From NCBI RefSeq assembly GCF_001999245.1, contig NZ_CP019630.1:2294001-2358000 (forward strand): a stretch of DNA of 64,000 bases, in the 5' to 3' direction. Origin of the DNA: Roseibium algicola (GTDB taxonomy: Bacteria; Pseudomonadota; Alphaproteobacteria; Rhizobiales; Stappiaceae). The notes under the pieces were generated by a model. The model did no database searches, was not told the origin of the DNA, and saw nothing but the letters and a program-made list of their open reading frames with translations. Below are positions 44,385 through 53,513 of this stretch, piece by piece (positions within the stretch are counted from its first letter, which is position 1; each line of letters opens with the position of its first letter). The position numbers and the translations under genes are program-made.

Positions 44385-45650
44385 ATGACACGCAAGGCGG
44401 ACCGGGATCAGATCCGGCGGCAAAACAGAAGTATTGTTCTACAGGCCCTGCGCCGGAACGGCCCTATGGCGCGGATAGATCTCGGCCAGATGACACGGCT
44501 GAGCCCCGCGACGGTGACGGCCATCACCTCCGATCTTCTGGACCAGGGATTGATCCTGAGCCTGGAGAGCGAGGAGCCCAAAACACCCCAGGCGCGTGGA
44601 CGGCCACGCACCCTTTTGAAGCTCAAGCCGGACGCGGTCTATACGGTTGGCGTCCGTCTGTCGGTCAACAACATCGATCTGTCGCTGGTGAATTTCGCCG
44701 GCGAGGTGGTGTGCGACAGGCGCAGCCATTTTGACAGCGCCACCGAAGATGCCGACAGCTTTCCCGAAACCCTGATCACGGCGATCAGGCAGTTCCTCGA
44801 CGAGGCCGGCATCGGCCCGTCACGGGTTCGGGAAATCGGCGTTGCCGCACAGGGTGTCGTCGAAACGGAAACCGGCGTCGTTGCCTGGAGCCCCGCCTTT
44901 GCAGGGCGCAAGATCCCTGTCGTCGGTCCATTGCACGAAGCCTTCGGGGCGGATTGCTACATTTCCAACGACACCAACATGATCACCGAAGCGCTGCACT
45001 GGTCGGACCCGAACAAGTACAGCGGGACATTTGCCGTGATCATGCTCGATTACGGTGTCGGCATGGGGCTTTACCTCGACAACCGGCTGTTTTCGGGAGC
45101 AAGCGGCACGGCCGCCGAGTTCGGCCATGCCAACCATCTGCCAGGCGGGGCGCTCTGCCGATGCGGAAAGAAGGGCTGCCTTGAGGCGTATCTTTCCGAT
45201 TACGCGCTGGTGCGGGCTGCCTCTCATCTGCCGGAGAACACCGATCCGGGCACCATCAAGGCGGGCGTCAGCGGCCTTGCCCGGCTGATCGAACTGGCCG
45301 GCTCCGGTGACAAGGACGCCTGCAACGCGTTTCACGATGCGGGCCGGGTTCTGGGCTATGGTCTTGCCCGGGTGATTGCGATGATCGACCCCAAGCGCGT
45401 GGTACTGACCGGCGCTGCGATGCGTGCCTTCTCCTTCATGGAAAAAGGCATGTGGGAAGGGCTGGAAGAGGCTCTCGTTTCCGATCTCAGGAACAATTTC
45501 TCCCTGGACGTGATGCCGTGGAATGAGGACTTCATTCGCAGCGGCCTGATCGCCCAGTCGATGGAACGTCTCGACAAGGATTTTCTCGGCAACGCAACTC
45601 CGCCCTCAGGCCGCATAGCCCGGCTCGACCGCAAGGAGGCGACGGCATGA
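44385..45650 (+). CDS. ROK family transcriptional regulator (XylR-like)
   Basis: 421 residues: an N-terminal winged helix (RSIVLQALRRNGPMARIDL, LSPATVTAITSDLLDQGLI) followed by a ROK sugar-kinase-like domain. FGHANHLPGGALCRCGKKGCLEAYLSD carries the zinc-binding CxCGxxGCxE signature. Position next to xylF makes it the likely xylose-responsive regulator, usually a repressor relieved by xylose. Its stop overlaps the ATG of the next gene (ATGA), so the di-heme protein and CRTAC1 protein are probably co-transcribed with it, which is unusual. Confidence 0.9.
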   Translation: MTRKADRDQIRRQNRSIVLQALRRNGPMARIDLGQMTRLSPATVTAITSDLLDQGLILSLESEEPKTPQARGRPRTLLKLKPDAVYTVGVRLSVNNIDLSLVNFAGEVVCDRRSHFDSATEDADSFPETLITAIRQFLDEAGIGPSRVREIGVAAQGVVETETGVVAWSPAFAGRKIPVVGPLHEAFGADCYISNDTNMITEALHWSDPNKYSGTFAVIMLDYGVGMGLYLDNRLFSGASGTAAEFGHANHLPGGALCRCGKKGCLEAYLSDYALVRAASHLPENTDPGTIKAGVSGLARLIELAGSGDKDACNAFHDAGRVLGYGLARVIAMIDPKRVVLTGAAMRAFSFMEKGMWEGLEEALVSDLRNNFSLDVMPWNEDFIRSGLIAQSMERLDKDFLGNATPPSGRIARLDRKEATA

Positions 45651-47068
45651 CAGGCAAATCCCGGCTCGCAGTCTCTGCTCTCGTCCTCGGCATCACCCTG
45701 CCTGCATCAGCACTTGCCGATCCCGCACCCTGGAGCGAACGGGCCATCAAGGAAGACGTCGATATCGACGCCCTGGCGCAATCGGGCGAAGATGCGATCA
45801 CCGTGCTGCAGCCGCTTGGAGAAGAGCTGTTCAAGGCCAAGTTCACCACATTGGATGGCGCAGGCCGGCCGGACGCGACACGGGCTATCGTGCCGACAAA
45901 AGTGCGCCGCAAGGCACCGCAGGCGTTCCAGCGTCTTGCTGGAATGGACGCCAATTCCTGCTCTTCCTGCCACAATGAGCCTGTGATCGGTGGTTCTGGT
46001 GCGTTCACGGCAAACGTGTTCGTGTCCGAAGGCTTCGAAAGCGCCGACTTCGACACCACGGATCCCCAGTTTTCCAACGAGCGCAACACGGTCGCGCTTC
46101 AGGGAGCCGGGCTGATCGAATTGCTTGCCCGGGAAATGACCACGGACCTGCGCAGCCAGCGGACGGATCTGCTGGCCAGGGTGCGGAAAAGCGGTCAGGA
46201 AGAAACCGTCAGCCTGGAAACAAAGGGCGTCTCCTTCGGCAAGTTGACCGCCTTTCCTGACGGGACACTGGACGTTTCCCGTCTCGAGGGCATCGACGAC
46301 GACCTGACCTTGCGACCTTTCAGCCAGAAGGGTGTCTTTGCCTCACTTCGCCAGTTCAGCGTGAACGCCACCAACGATCATCATGGCATACAGGCGGTCG
46401 AGCGGTTCGGCGCCGAATGGACAGGATCGGACGACTTCGACGGTGATGGCCATACGGGCGAAATTTCGCCGGGTCAGATCTCGGCGCTGGTCGCTTTCCA
46501 GGCAACGCTTCCCGCGCCCACCCGAAAACAGGATCTGCCGGATGTCTGGCAGCAGGCGGCGGCAAAGGGAGAAGCGCTTTTCGGCACCATTGGCTGCAGC
46601 TCGTGCCACATTCCCGAATTGCCGCTCGAAAGCCTCATCTTTCAGGATCCCGGCCCGTTCGACACCGCCGGTACCCTGCGCCAGAGCGACGTGAAGGCAC
46701 CGCTCGAACTTGACCTCGGCACGCTGGACTGGGTGAAGGCCCTGCCGCGCGATGACCAGGGCCGGGTGCTGGTTCCCCTTTACGGCGACCTGAAGCGCCA
46801 CACGATTGCCGATGCGGCCAATGACACCTTCGGCAATGAACTGCTGGCCCAACGCTTTGTTGCGCGCGACGTTTTCATCACGTCCGAACTCTGGGGCATC
46901 GGCAGCACGGCGCCCTATGGGCACCGGGGCGATATCACGACGCTGGAAGAGGCGATTCTGGCCCATGGCGGCGCTGCTTCCGACAGCCGCAAGGCCTATG
47001 CAGGTCTGACGGAAACAGAGCAGCAGACGATCATCGCCTTCCTGCGCAGCCTGGAGATCGCGGAATGA
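45647..47068 (+). CDS. Di-heme oxidoreductase family protein (DUF1111, peroxidase-like)
   Basis: 473-residue exported c-type cytochrome. The signal peptide is LAVSALVLGITLPASALA; heme motifs CSSCH occur near residues 105 and 319 (CSSCHNEP, CSSCHIPE). PYGHRGDITTLEEAILAHGG and the C-terminal helical end match DUF1111 proteins, distant relatives of MauG and cytochrome c peroxidases. It is coupled by ATGA overlaps to the ROK gene before it and the CRTAC1 gene after it. It may oxidise or modify the CRTAC1 partner or another protein in the periplasm; no function is established. Confidence 0.85.
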   Translation: MTGKSRLAVSALVLGITLPASALADPAPWSERAIKEDVDIDALAQSGEDAITVLQPLGEELFKAKFTTLDGAGRPDATRAIVPTKVRRKAPQAFQRLAGMDANSCSSCHNEPVIGGSGAFTANVFVSEGFESADFDTTDPQFSNERNTVALQGAGLIELLAREMTTDLRSQRTDLLARVRKSGQEETVSLETKGVSFGKLTAFPDGTLDVSRLEGIDDDLTLRPFSQKGVFASLRQFSVNATNDHHGIQAVERFGAEWTGSDDFDGDGHTGEISPGQISALVAFQATLPAPTRKQDLPDVWQQAAAKGEALFGTIGCSSCHIPELPLESLIFQDPGPFDTAGTLRQSDVKAPLELDLGTLDWVKALPRDDQGRVLVPLYGDLKRHTIADAANDTFGNELLAQRFVARDVFITSELWGIGSTAPYGHRGDITTLEEAILAHGGAASDSRKAYAGLTETEQQTIIAFLRSLEIAE

Positions 47069-48723
47069 AGCCTTTCAGTCTTTCCGTGTCCGGTGCGCTG
47101 TTGAGCGTAAGCCTTGCGGCCCCGGCTCTGGCCGACGACACCCGTCAGGTTTCCGTTGCGCCCGTCCCCTCGTTTGTGGAAGAGGCTTCGGCTGCGGGCA
47201 TCGAGCATTCCTATGACGGTGCGTGGGAATTCTTCGTTGGCGGCGGCGCCGCGATCTTCGATTGCGATGGCGACCGCAAGCCGGATCTGTTCTTTGCCGG
47301 CGGCAAGAACCCGGCGCAGCTTTTTCGCAACGAAAGCCGTGTGGCAGGACCGCTGAAATTCACAGCGGTGGAAACAGGCCTCAACGAAAAACAGGCCACC
47401 GGCGTGCTCGGCGCCTATCCGCTCGACATCAACAACGACGACATCCTGGATCTCGTCGTGCTGCGCCTGGGTGAAAACCTGATCCTGGAAGGCAAGGGCG
47501 CCTGTACGTTCGAAGTCGCCAACCGGGCTCTTGGCTTCGACGGCGGTCGCGAATGGAGCACTTCCTTTTCCGCCACCTACGAACCAGGGCTCGATTATCC
47601 AACGCTTGCCTTCGGCAATTATGTCGATCGTTCTGCCCCCGGTTCGCCCTGGGGCACCTGTCACGACAACTTCCTGTTCCGGCCGGAAAAGACGGAGGAC
47701 GGCAGCCCGCTCTACGCGGAAGCAACGCGCCTGTCGCCGGGATATTGCAGCTTGTCGATGCTGTTCACCGACTGGAACCGCTCCGGCGAACCTGCACTCA
47801 GGATCTCGAACGACCGGCAATATTACCGCGGTGGCGAGGAGCAGCTCTGGGCCGTTGCGCCCGGCAGACCGCCTCGCCCCTATCGCAAATCCGATGGCTG
47901 GCAACACCTGAAGATCTGGGGCATGGGCATTGCGTCCATCGACCTGGATGTGGACGGTTTTCCAGAGTATGCGCTCACCAGCATGGGCGACACCAAGCTG
48001 CAGAAGCTCGATCCGGAATCGGACGAGACCGTGCCGGTCTATCAGGACATTGCCTTCGACCTCGGCGTTACTGCGCACCGGCCCTATGCGGGCGAAGACC
48101 TGAAACCCTCAACTGGATGGCATTCCGAGTTTCAGGACGTCAACAATGACGGGCTCTGGGACCTCTTCATTGCCAAGGGCAATGTGGAAGCCATGCCCGA
48201 CTTCGCGGCCTATGACCCGGACAATCTTCTGCTCGGCCAATGGGACGGCCGCTTTGTGGAAACCGGCGACACCGCCGGGATTGCGCTGAACCGGCGCGGA
48301 CGCGGGGCGGGTCTGGCGGATTTCAACGCCGACGGACTGGTGGATCTGGTTGTCGTCAACCGATCCGGACCGGTGAGCCTGTTCCGCAATACCGGACAGG
48401 GCACGGCAGAAGAACCGAAACAGCTCGGCAACTGGCTGGCTGTGGACGTGCGCCAGCCGGGCAAACCCAACTCCCGCGCAGTTGGTGCCAAGATCAGCGT
48501 GAAGACGGGAAACCGGACCGTGGTGAAGGACATCCAGGTAGGGGCAGGTCATGCCTCCGGCCAGATGGGCTTCGTTCACTTCGGCCTGGGTGTAGCGGAA
48601 CGTGCCAACGTGCGAATCAAATGGCCGGACGGCGACTGGAGCCACGGCTACCGGGTCTTTGCCAACGGTCACGTGATCATTGAACGGGGTGCGGAAAAGG
48701 CAAAGCTCTGGTATCCGGAGTAG
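47065..48723 (+). CDS. CRTAC1 family protein (FG-GAP/VCBS repeats, ASPIC/UnbV)
   Basis: 552-residue exported beta-propeller. The signal peptide is SLSVSGALLSVSLAAPALA. Repeats with calcium-binding D-x-D/N-x-D-G patterns: FDCDGDRKPDLFF (about 70), LDINNDDILDLVV (about 120), IDLDVDGFPEYAL (about 293), QDVNNDGLWDLFI (about 358) and ADFNADGLVDLVV (about 418). The C-terminal ASPIC/UnbV domain has AVGAKISVKTGN and HFGLGVAERANVRIKWPDG. ATGA overlap with the di-heme gene implies a joint function, perhaps a surface or periplasmic complex. Confidence 0.87.
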   Translation: MKPFSLSVSGALLSVSLAAPALADDTRQVSVAPVPSFVEEASAAGIEHSYDGAWEFFVGGGAAIFDCDGDRKPDLFFAGGKNPAQLFRNESRVAGPLKFTAVETGLNEKQATGVLGAYPLDINNDDILDLVVLRLGENLILEGKGACTFEVANRALGFDGGREWSTSFSATYEPGLDYPTLAFGNYVDRSAPGSPWGTCHDNFLFRPEKTEDGSPLYAEATRLSPGYCSLSMLFTDWNRSGEPALRISNDRQYYRGGEEQLWAVAPGRPPRPYRKSDGWQHLKIWGMGIASIDLDVDGFPEYALTSMGDTKLQKLDPESDETVPVYQDIAFDLGVTAHRPYAGEDLKPSTGWHSEFQDVNNDGLWDLFIAKGNVEAMPDFAAYDPDNLLLGQWDGRFVETGDTAGIALNRRGRGAGLADFNADGLVDLVVVNRSGPVSLFRNTGQGTAEEPKQLGNWLAVDVRQPGKPNSRAVGAKISVKTGNRTVVKDIQVGAGHASGQMGFVHFGLGVAERANVRIKWPDGDWSHGYRVFANGHVIIERGAEKAKLWYPE

Positions 48724-48808
48724 GCCCCGGCAAGGCACCTTTCCGGTACTGAAAAACTGGTTCGCGAGACGATCGTAAATTCAGAAAAGCTGCATTTTTT
48801 CAATGACT

Positions 48809-48828
48809 TTCCGGCTCTTATGCCGGAA
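48809..48828. other. Hairpin between CRTAC1 gene and ridA-like gene
   Basis: Perfect stem TTCCGGC / GCCGGAA with loop TCTTAT, 85 bases after the CRTAC1 stop. There is no T-run after it; T-rich bases lie before it. It could terminate or stabilise the upstream transcript. Confidence 0.4.
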
Positions 48829-48867
48829 CATGCATGACAAGATGCAATTTCTGGAGAACCTGCGCTC

Positions 48868-49272
48868 ATGGCCGGTCCAACCGACAAGAAATCCTTCAAT
48901 CCCCCTTCCGTACGAACACCCTTCGGGCAGTACAATCACGGCCTTTACGTGCCGCCCGGCGCCAGCCTGCTGGTAACCTCCGGCCAGCTCGGCATCCGGC
49001 CGGACGATACGATTCCGCCGGACGTGACCGGTCAGGCCGAAGTTTGCTTCGAGGCCATCGCCGCCATCCTGAAGGAAGCGGAGATGAGCTTCGATGACGT
49101 CATCCGCATTTCCGGTTTCGTCACCCGGCGCGAGGATTTCGCCGACTATATGGCTGTCCGCGACCGCTACACCGGAACGCTGAAACCGGTCTCGACCCTT
49201 TTGGTGGTTGGTGGCTTCACGCGTCCGGAATTTCTGGTGGAAGTGGAAGTGACCGCGGCGAAGGTGTTCTAG
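48868..49272 (+). CDS. RidA/YjgF family protein lacking the usual Arg
   Basis: 134-residue protein. NHGLYVPPGASLLVTSGQLG and ILKEAEMSFDDVIRISGFV fit the RidA/Rid family trimer fold. In RidA enzymes a conserved Arg within P-A-R-S-type sequence deaminates enamine intermediates; here the equivalent stretch reads KPVSTLLVVGGF, so the Arg is absent and imine deaminase activity is doubtful. Such Rid variants often sit with amidohydrolase or amino-acid oxidase genes, as here. It is convergent with the oxidoreductase gene, separated by a hairpin. Confidence 0.85.
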   Translation: MAGPTDKKSFNPPSVRTPFGQYNHGLYVPPGASLLVTSGQLGIRPDDTIPPDVTGQAEVCFEAIAAILKEAEMSFDDVIRISGFVTRREDFADYMAVRDRYTGTLKPVSTLLVVGGFTRPEFLVEVEVTAAKVF

Positions 49273-49283
49273 CCCAGCCAGCC

Positions 49284-49307
49284 TGGAGCGGTGTCAGAAC
49301 CGCTCCA
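49284..49307. terminator. Hairpin shared by convergent rid-like and oxidoreductase genes
   Basis: Perfect 9-base stem TGGAGCGGT / ACCGCTCCA with loop GTCAGA; it includes the last codons of the minus-strand gene. The plus-strand side is followed by TTTCC. Likely a bidirectional terminator of modest strength. Confidence 0.5.
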
Positions 49308-49875
49308 TTTCCTTGCCGACCTTCTCCAGAAAGGCACCGGTCGAGGCCGGGGTGCAGTTGTTCATGTCGTAATGGGCCAGATATTTCACGGGTGCGCCGA
49401 TCTTGATCTGTGCCCGGATGACCCGATTGACTACCTTGCGCGGCGGATCACCAACCAGAAACGCCCGCCACCGGCTGCCGCCATAGGTCATGACGGCCGC
49501 CATCTTGCGGATATGGCGCAAGGTCGGCGTCAAGGTGCCATCTTCCAGATGAAACGAAACGCCTGGCAGCCAGACACGGTCGAAGTAACCTTTCAGCATC
49601 GCGGGAAAGCCGAAGTTCCAGACCGGCGTGCAGATGACCAGACCTTCCGCCGCCAGCAGGCGCTCGCAGTAATTGTCGACCAGTTCCCGGTTGTCGGGGA
49701 CCGTGTGATAGATGTCCCTGTCGCGTGCGGAGAGGACGGGGTCGAACCCTTCCTCATAGAGATTGCAGCCGTCGACCTCATGCCCGGCCTTCGCCAGGCT
49801 TTCACAGGTCTTGTGATAGAGCGCCCGGCCGAAACTGTGCTCCTGCGGGTGGGAATGGAGAACAAGTACGCGCAT
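49294..49875 (-). CDS. NAD(P)H-dependent oxidoreductase, flavodoxin fold
   Basis: 193 residues from ATG 49875, 4 bases after the stop of the FAD-binding gene; a TTG at 49893 would overlap it. MRVLVLHSHPQEHSFGRAL is the FMN phosphate loop of the Flavodoxin_2 (NQO1/KefF/MdaB) family, and VICTPVWNFGFPAMLKGYFDRVW is its second signature. It probably transfers two electrons from NAD(P)H to a quinone or to a product of the upstream flavoprotein. It is the last gene of the minus-strand catabolic operon. Confidence 0.88.
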   Translation of the reverse strand: MRVLVLHSHPQEHSFGRALYHKTCESLAKAGHEVDGCNLYEEGFDPVLSARDRDIYHTVPDNRELVDNYCERLLAAEGLVICTPVWNFGFPAMLKGYFDRVWLPGVSFHLEDGTLTPTLRHIRKMAAVMTYGGSRWRAFLVGDPPRKVVNRVIRAQIKIGAPVKYLAHYDMNNCTPASTGAFLEKVGKEMERF

Positions 49876-49879
49876 CTGA

Positions 49880-51286
49880 TCAGGCCTCGGCAAAGGCCTG
49901 AAGGCCCGGGAAAAGATAGTTCTGGCCGGAATTGAAGTCGAAGTCCGGATTGTCCCAGGCGATCATCTTGCCCGGATTGAGCAACCCTTCCGGGTCTGTC
50001 TCCTTCTTGAAGGCGAGCTGGACCTGGTCGGTCTGTTTCATGCCGCCCTCTTCAAGGGTGTAGCGATGTGGGTTGAACACCCGGCAACCGTTTTCCTCGT
50101 GCAGCCGGATGATCTCGTCCAGCCGTTCTTCCGTCGTGTAGCGGATCAGGGGAAGGCCGGAACATTGCACCTGACCATCGAACCGCAGGAACTCCAGGTG
50201 TCCGAAGATCTCGCCCGGGAACATTTCGGTGGTCTTGCGCACAAGCTCCACGTGGTTCGGGCCCGGATACTGCGTCTGCAGGTAGGTGAAGGAACTGTCG
50301 AACTTCAGCGCCCGCAGTGTCGTGTGGTTCCAGGCAAGCTCATAGACATGCGGAATGCCCTTCATGCTTTCCACTTCGTCCGACCGGAAACGCACTTCGC
50401 CCTTCATCCGTTCCGCAAGCGCAAGCATTGCCGACATGGAGTGCGGGGCCACCATCAGCACGGTGACCGCCTCGCCTTCCTTCAGCCAGGGCTTGTGCCG
50501 CGTGAAGAAATCGAACGGTATGGGTGCCGCAATCGGGGCGACTTCCTTCAGCAGAATACCGTTGCTGCGCGCCAGCTTGTCGGAAAAGACGACCGCGTCC
50601 ATGAAGGTTTCGTGGCCGACGATCACGTCCACCCAGTCATGGGCCGTTGTCAGCGGCATTTCGACTTCGGTGATGATACCGTTGGTGCCATAGGCATGAC
50701 TGACCTTCTGCAGGTCCCAGGTGGACAGCTCGATCACCCTGGGTTCGGCTTCCATGGTCACGATGCGCAGGCGCAGGATGTTGCCGAGGTCGCGCAGGCC
50801 GCCCCAGTGAACCGAACCGACACCGCCGGAACCACCGGCGATGAAGCCACCGATGGTCGCGGTTTGCGCGGTTGAAGGATGGAAGCGCAGTTCCTGGCCC
50901 GAATGTTCCTTTGTAATCTTGTCGAGCTTTGCGATGACGATGCCCGGACCGCAGACGACCCGGCCCGGTGCGATTTCCTTGACCTCGTCCATCTTCGACA
51001 TATCAAGCACGATGCCGCCGGACAGTGGCATCGCCTGGCCATAGTTGCCCGTGCCCGCACCACGCGGCGTGACCGGCACACCGTGCGCAAATGCCGTTTT
51101 CAGAACCTTTATGACTTCCGCTTCATTTTTCGGCGAGACCAGAAGATCTCCGGTGACGTTGTCGAGCTGGGCCTTGAGGACCGGCGAATACCAATAAAAG
51201 TCACGGCTCTTGGCCTGAACCAGACGCGGATTGTCCTCAACCGCAATGCCATCAAGTTCGGCCTTGATTGTCTCGTAATCGGCCAT
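49880..51286 (-). CDS. FAD-binding oxidoreductase (GlcD-like)
   Basis: 468-residue flavoprotein of the PCMH/FAD-oxidase type. VPVTPRGAGTGNYGQAMPLSGGIVLDMSKM is the FAD pyrophosphate region, PSTAQTATIGGFIAGGSGGVGSVHWG the second loop, and GLLNPGKMIAWDNP the C-terminal mark of GlcD-like dehydrogenases that oxidise 2-hydroxy acids or similar compounds. No Cys/His motif for bicovalent FAD was seen. It lies 2 bases after the amidohydrolase gene and 4 bases before the flavodoxin-fold gene. The substrate is unknown. Confidence 0.87.
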   Translation of the reverse strand: MADYETIKAELDGIAVEDNPRLVQAKSRDFYWYSPVLKAQLDNVTGDLLVSPKNEAEVIKVLKTAFAHGVPVTPRGAGTGNYGQAMPLSGGIVLDMSKMDEVKEIAPGRVVCGPGIVIAKLDKITKEHSGQELRFHPSTAQTATIGGFIAGGSGGVGSVHWGGLRDLGNILRLRIVTMEAEPRVIELSTWDLQKVSHAYGTNGIITEVEMPLTTAHDWVDVIVGHETFMDAVVFSDKLARSNGILLKEVAPIAAPIPFDFFTRHKPWLKEGEAVTVLMVAPHSMSAMLALAERMKGEVRFRSDEVESMKGIPHVYELAWNHTTLRALKFDSSFTYLQTQYPGPNHVELVRKTTEMFPGEIFGHLEFLRFDGQVQCSGLPLIRYTTEERLDEIIRLHEENGCRVFNPHRYTLEEGGMKQTDQVQLAFKKETDPEGLLNPGKMIAWDNPDFDFNSGQNYLFPGLQAFAEA

Positions 51287-51288
51287 GG

Positions 51289-52593
51289 TCAGCCTTTCGT
51301 CAGCGGGTCAAGTTCAGAATAATCCGGCAGGCGACGGTCGATGCCCATGCCATTCCGCATCACGATGCGGTCCGCCTGCGGACGGGACAGAAATTCGCTC
51401 CAGCTTCGAGCGTTGAAGATGACAAGATCGGCGCCCAACCCCTCGGCAATCCGCCCGACTTCGGGGACTTGCAGGATGTCGGCCGGAAGGCTGGTGACCA
51501 CCTTGGCCGCATCATCAAGCGGGTGGTCCAGATGCGCAATACGCACCGCCTCGCGGAACACTTCCACCATGTCGAGATCGCCATAGGCGTAGAAAGGATC
51601 GCGGGTATTGTCCGATGAAACGGCCACCGGCACGCCTGCGGCCCGCAGTTCGTGCAGCAGTGTGACGCCACGCGAACGCGGTGTGCGGCCCGGGTGCCGG
51701 TCCTGCAGATACATGTTGCACATGGGCAGGGAAACGACGGATAGGCCTGCCTCCCGCACCTTGTCGATTGTCGCCTTGGCCTTGTCGTCGTCCTGGCGCG
51801 CCAGGGAACAGCAATGGCCGACCGTGACGGCGCCTTCGAACCCGTTGCGCAGCTTGGCTTCCGCAATAGCAAGCAGCGTCAGGACGTTGGCATCCTGGGT
51901 CTCATCAACATGCAGGTCGATATCGAGGCCGTTGTCCGCAGCCGTGCGAAACAGGATATCCAGCCTGCGGTCGAGATCCGGCAACGGGAACGTCACGCCG
52001 CCAAGCAGACCGCCGTTTGCCACGACGACCTCCACCAGGTCGGAAAAATAGGCGTCGTCATCGATGGCATCGATCGGAAACAGCGCGGCAGCCTGCAAGG
52101 CGATCCGGTCTTTCCAGCGTTCGCGCATGTCGGCGAACACCTCGAAGGAAATCCGGTGCTGCGGTGCCAGGCTGTCGAGATGGGTGCGCAGGAGGCTGGT
52201 CCCGTGCGCATAGGCACAGCGCAGGGAGAAGTCCATGCGCATTTCAACGTCCCTGGCCGTCCAGTTTGCCTCCCGGTCGGCCCTGACGGCGGCAAGTGCA
52301 CCGTCGAAATCGCCGGTCGGGTTGGGTTGCCGGTCCCAGATATGCCCCTTGTCGATGTGGGTGTGCATGTCGGCAAAGCAGGGCCAGACCATGCGCCTTT
52401 GCAGATCAACGCTTTCGATGTCCGCGGGGGCTGCCCCGGCCGGTAGGATGGCCTCAATGCGCCCGTCTGCGACGATCAGATCGGCCGACGACAAGCCCTC
52501 GCGCGCAGGGAGCGCCGACCCCGGCGTGACTGCGGCGGGCAGGGTTGCGGTGCGCAGCGCGAACCGGCCGGTTTTGGGAAGGTCGAGTGTCAT
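51289..52593 (-). CDS. Amidohydrolase, cytosine deaminase-like
   Basis: 434 residues from ATG 52593, which shares one base with the permease stop (TGATG). Metal-binding signatures of the cytosine deaminase branch: DMHTHIDK (75-82), IDLHVDETQDANVL, TVGHCCSL, and SSDNTRDPFYAYGDLDM, the counterpart of the CodA DDVFDPWYP-type loop. The SSDN Asp is the catalytic metal ligand. It is therefore a deaminase or cyclic-amide hydrolase acting on an N-heterocycle or N-substituted aminotriazine-like compound. Genes with the adjacent ABC importer suggest hydrolysis of the imported compound. Confidence 0.87.
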   Translation of the reverse strand: MTLDLPKTGRFALRTATLPAAVTPGSALPAREGLSSADLIVADGRIEAILPAGAAPADIESVDLQRRMVWPCFADMHTHIDKGHIWDRQPNPTGDFDGALAAVRADREANWTARDVEMRMDFSLRCAYAHGTSLLRTHLDSLAPQHRISFEVFADMRERWKDRIALQAAALFPIDAIDDDAYFSDLVEVVVANGGLLGGVTFPLPDLDRRLDILFRTAADNGLDIDLHVDETQDANVLTLLAIAEAKLRNGFEGAVTVGHCCSLARQDDDKAKATIDKVREAGLSVVSLPMCNMYLQDRHPGRTPRSRGVTLLHELRAAGVPVAVSSDNTRDPFYAYGDLDMVEVFREAVRIAHLDHPLDDAAKVVTSLPADILQVPEVGRIAEGLGADLVIFNARSWSEFLSRPQADRIVMRNGMGIDRRLPDYSELDPLTKG

Positions 52594-53513
52594 CAGTTTT
52601 CCCGCTTCAGGCTGCTTTCGTGCCAGCGATGCAGTGTCCACCAGGAGATGAAGGACGTCAAAGCGAAGATCAGCACACCCAGGCTGGCAAGCAGGAACAG
52701 CGCTGCGAACAGACGTGAAATATTGAGCCGGAACTGGGATTCCAGAAGGCGGAAGGCAAGTCCCGAGCCTGCACCGGCCGATCCGGCCGCAAATTCGGCA
52801 ACGACCGCCGCAATCAACGCAAGACCGCCACCGATGCGAAGGCCGGTCATGAAATACGGCAGGGAAGCCGGCAGCTTCAGATAGATCAGCGTCTGCCAGC
52901 GCGAGGCGCCATAAAGTTCAAACAGGTTCAGGAGGTTGTGATCCACGCTTTTCAGCCCCTGCACCATGTTGGACAGGATCGGGAAGAAGGCGACGACAAA
53001 GGCGCAAATCAAAAGCGCTGCCTGCGTCGACGGCGCGTAGATCAGGATCAGCGGCGCGATCGCGATGATCGGCGTGACCTGCAGGATAACGGTGATCGGA
53101 TAGAGCGCCGTCTCGATCCAGCGGGACTGCACAAGCAGGATCGCCATGCCGCCACCGCCGATCAACGCCAGGGCAAGGGAGGCAAGCGTGATCTTGGTCG
53201 TCACCCAAAGGGCGGGCAGCAGGATGTGCCAGTCGGACATCAGCGAATTCACCACCAGTCCCGGGCCGGGAAGAATGTAGTGCGGAATGTCATTCACGGT
53301 GACCATGACCTGCCAGAGCGCGATCAAGCCTGCGATGACGAAGATCGGCACCAGAACCGTCAGGATACGCTCCCGCCGCTTGGCAGCGGCAGCGCTTTCC
53401 TTTGTCGGCAGCTTGGCTGCTGATGCAGGCCTTTTGCGCGAGACCTGCGCTTCGCGGTCTGGTTCCTGCAGAACGTCGGCGGGGGCCAGTGTTTCGTTTG
53501 CTGGTGCGGTCAT
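52593..53513 (-). CDS. ABC transporter permease (SsuC/ThiX type)
   Basis: 306-residue BPD-type permease with a basic, low-complexity N-terminus (about 45 residues) and six hydrophobic segments. YGASRWQTLIYLKLPASLPYFMTGLRIGGGLALIAAVVAEF is the EAA-loop region that contacts the ATPase. It belongs to the NMT1/THI5-related importer encoded with 53513-54418 and 54426-55436, and both ends overlap neighbours by one base (TGATG). Confidence 0.9.
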   Translation of the reverse strand: MTAPANETLAPADVLQEPDREAQVSRKRPASAAKLPTKESAAAAKRRERILTVLVPIFVIAGLIALWQVMVTVNDIPHYILPGPGLVVNSLMSDWHILLPALWVTTKITLASLALALIGGGGMAILLVQSRWIETALYPITVILQVTPIIAIAPLILIYAPSTQAALLICAFVVAFFPILSNMVQGLKSVDHNLLNLFELYGASRWQTLIYLKLPASLPYFMTGLRIGGGLALIAAVVAEFAAGSAGAGSGLAFRLLESQFRLNISRLFAALFLLASLGVLIFALTSFISWWTLHRWHESSLKREN

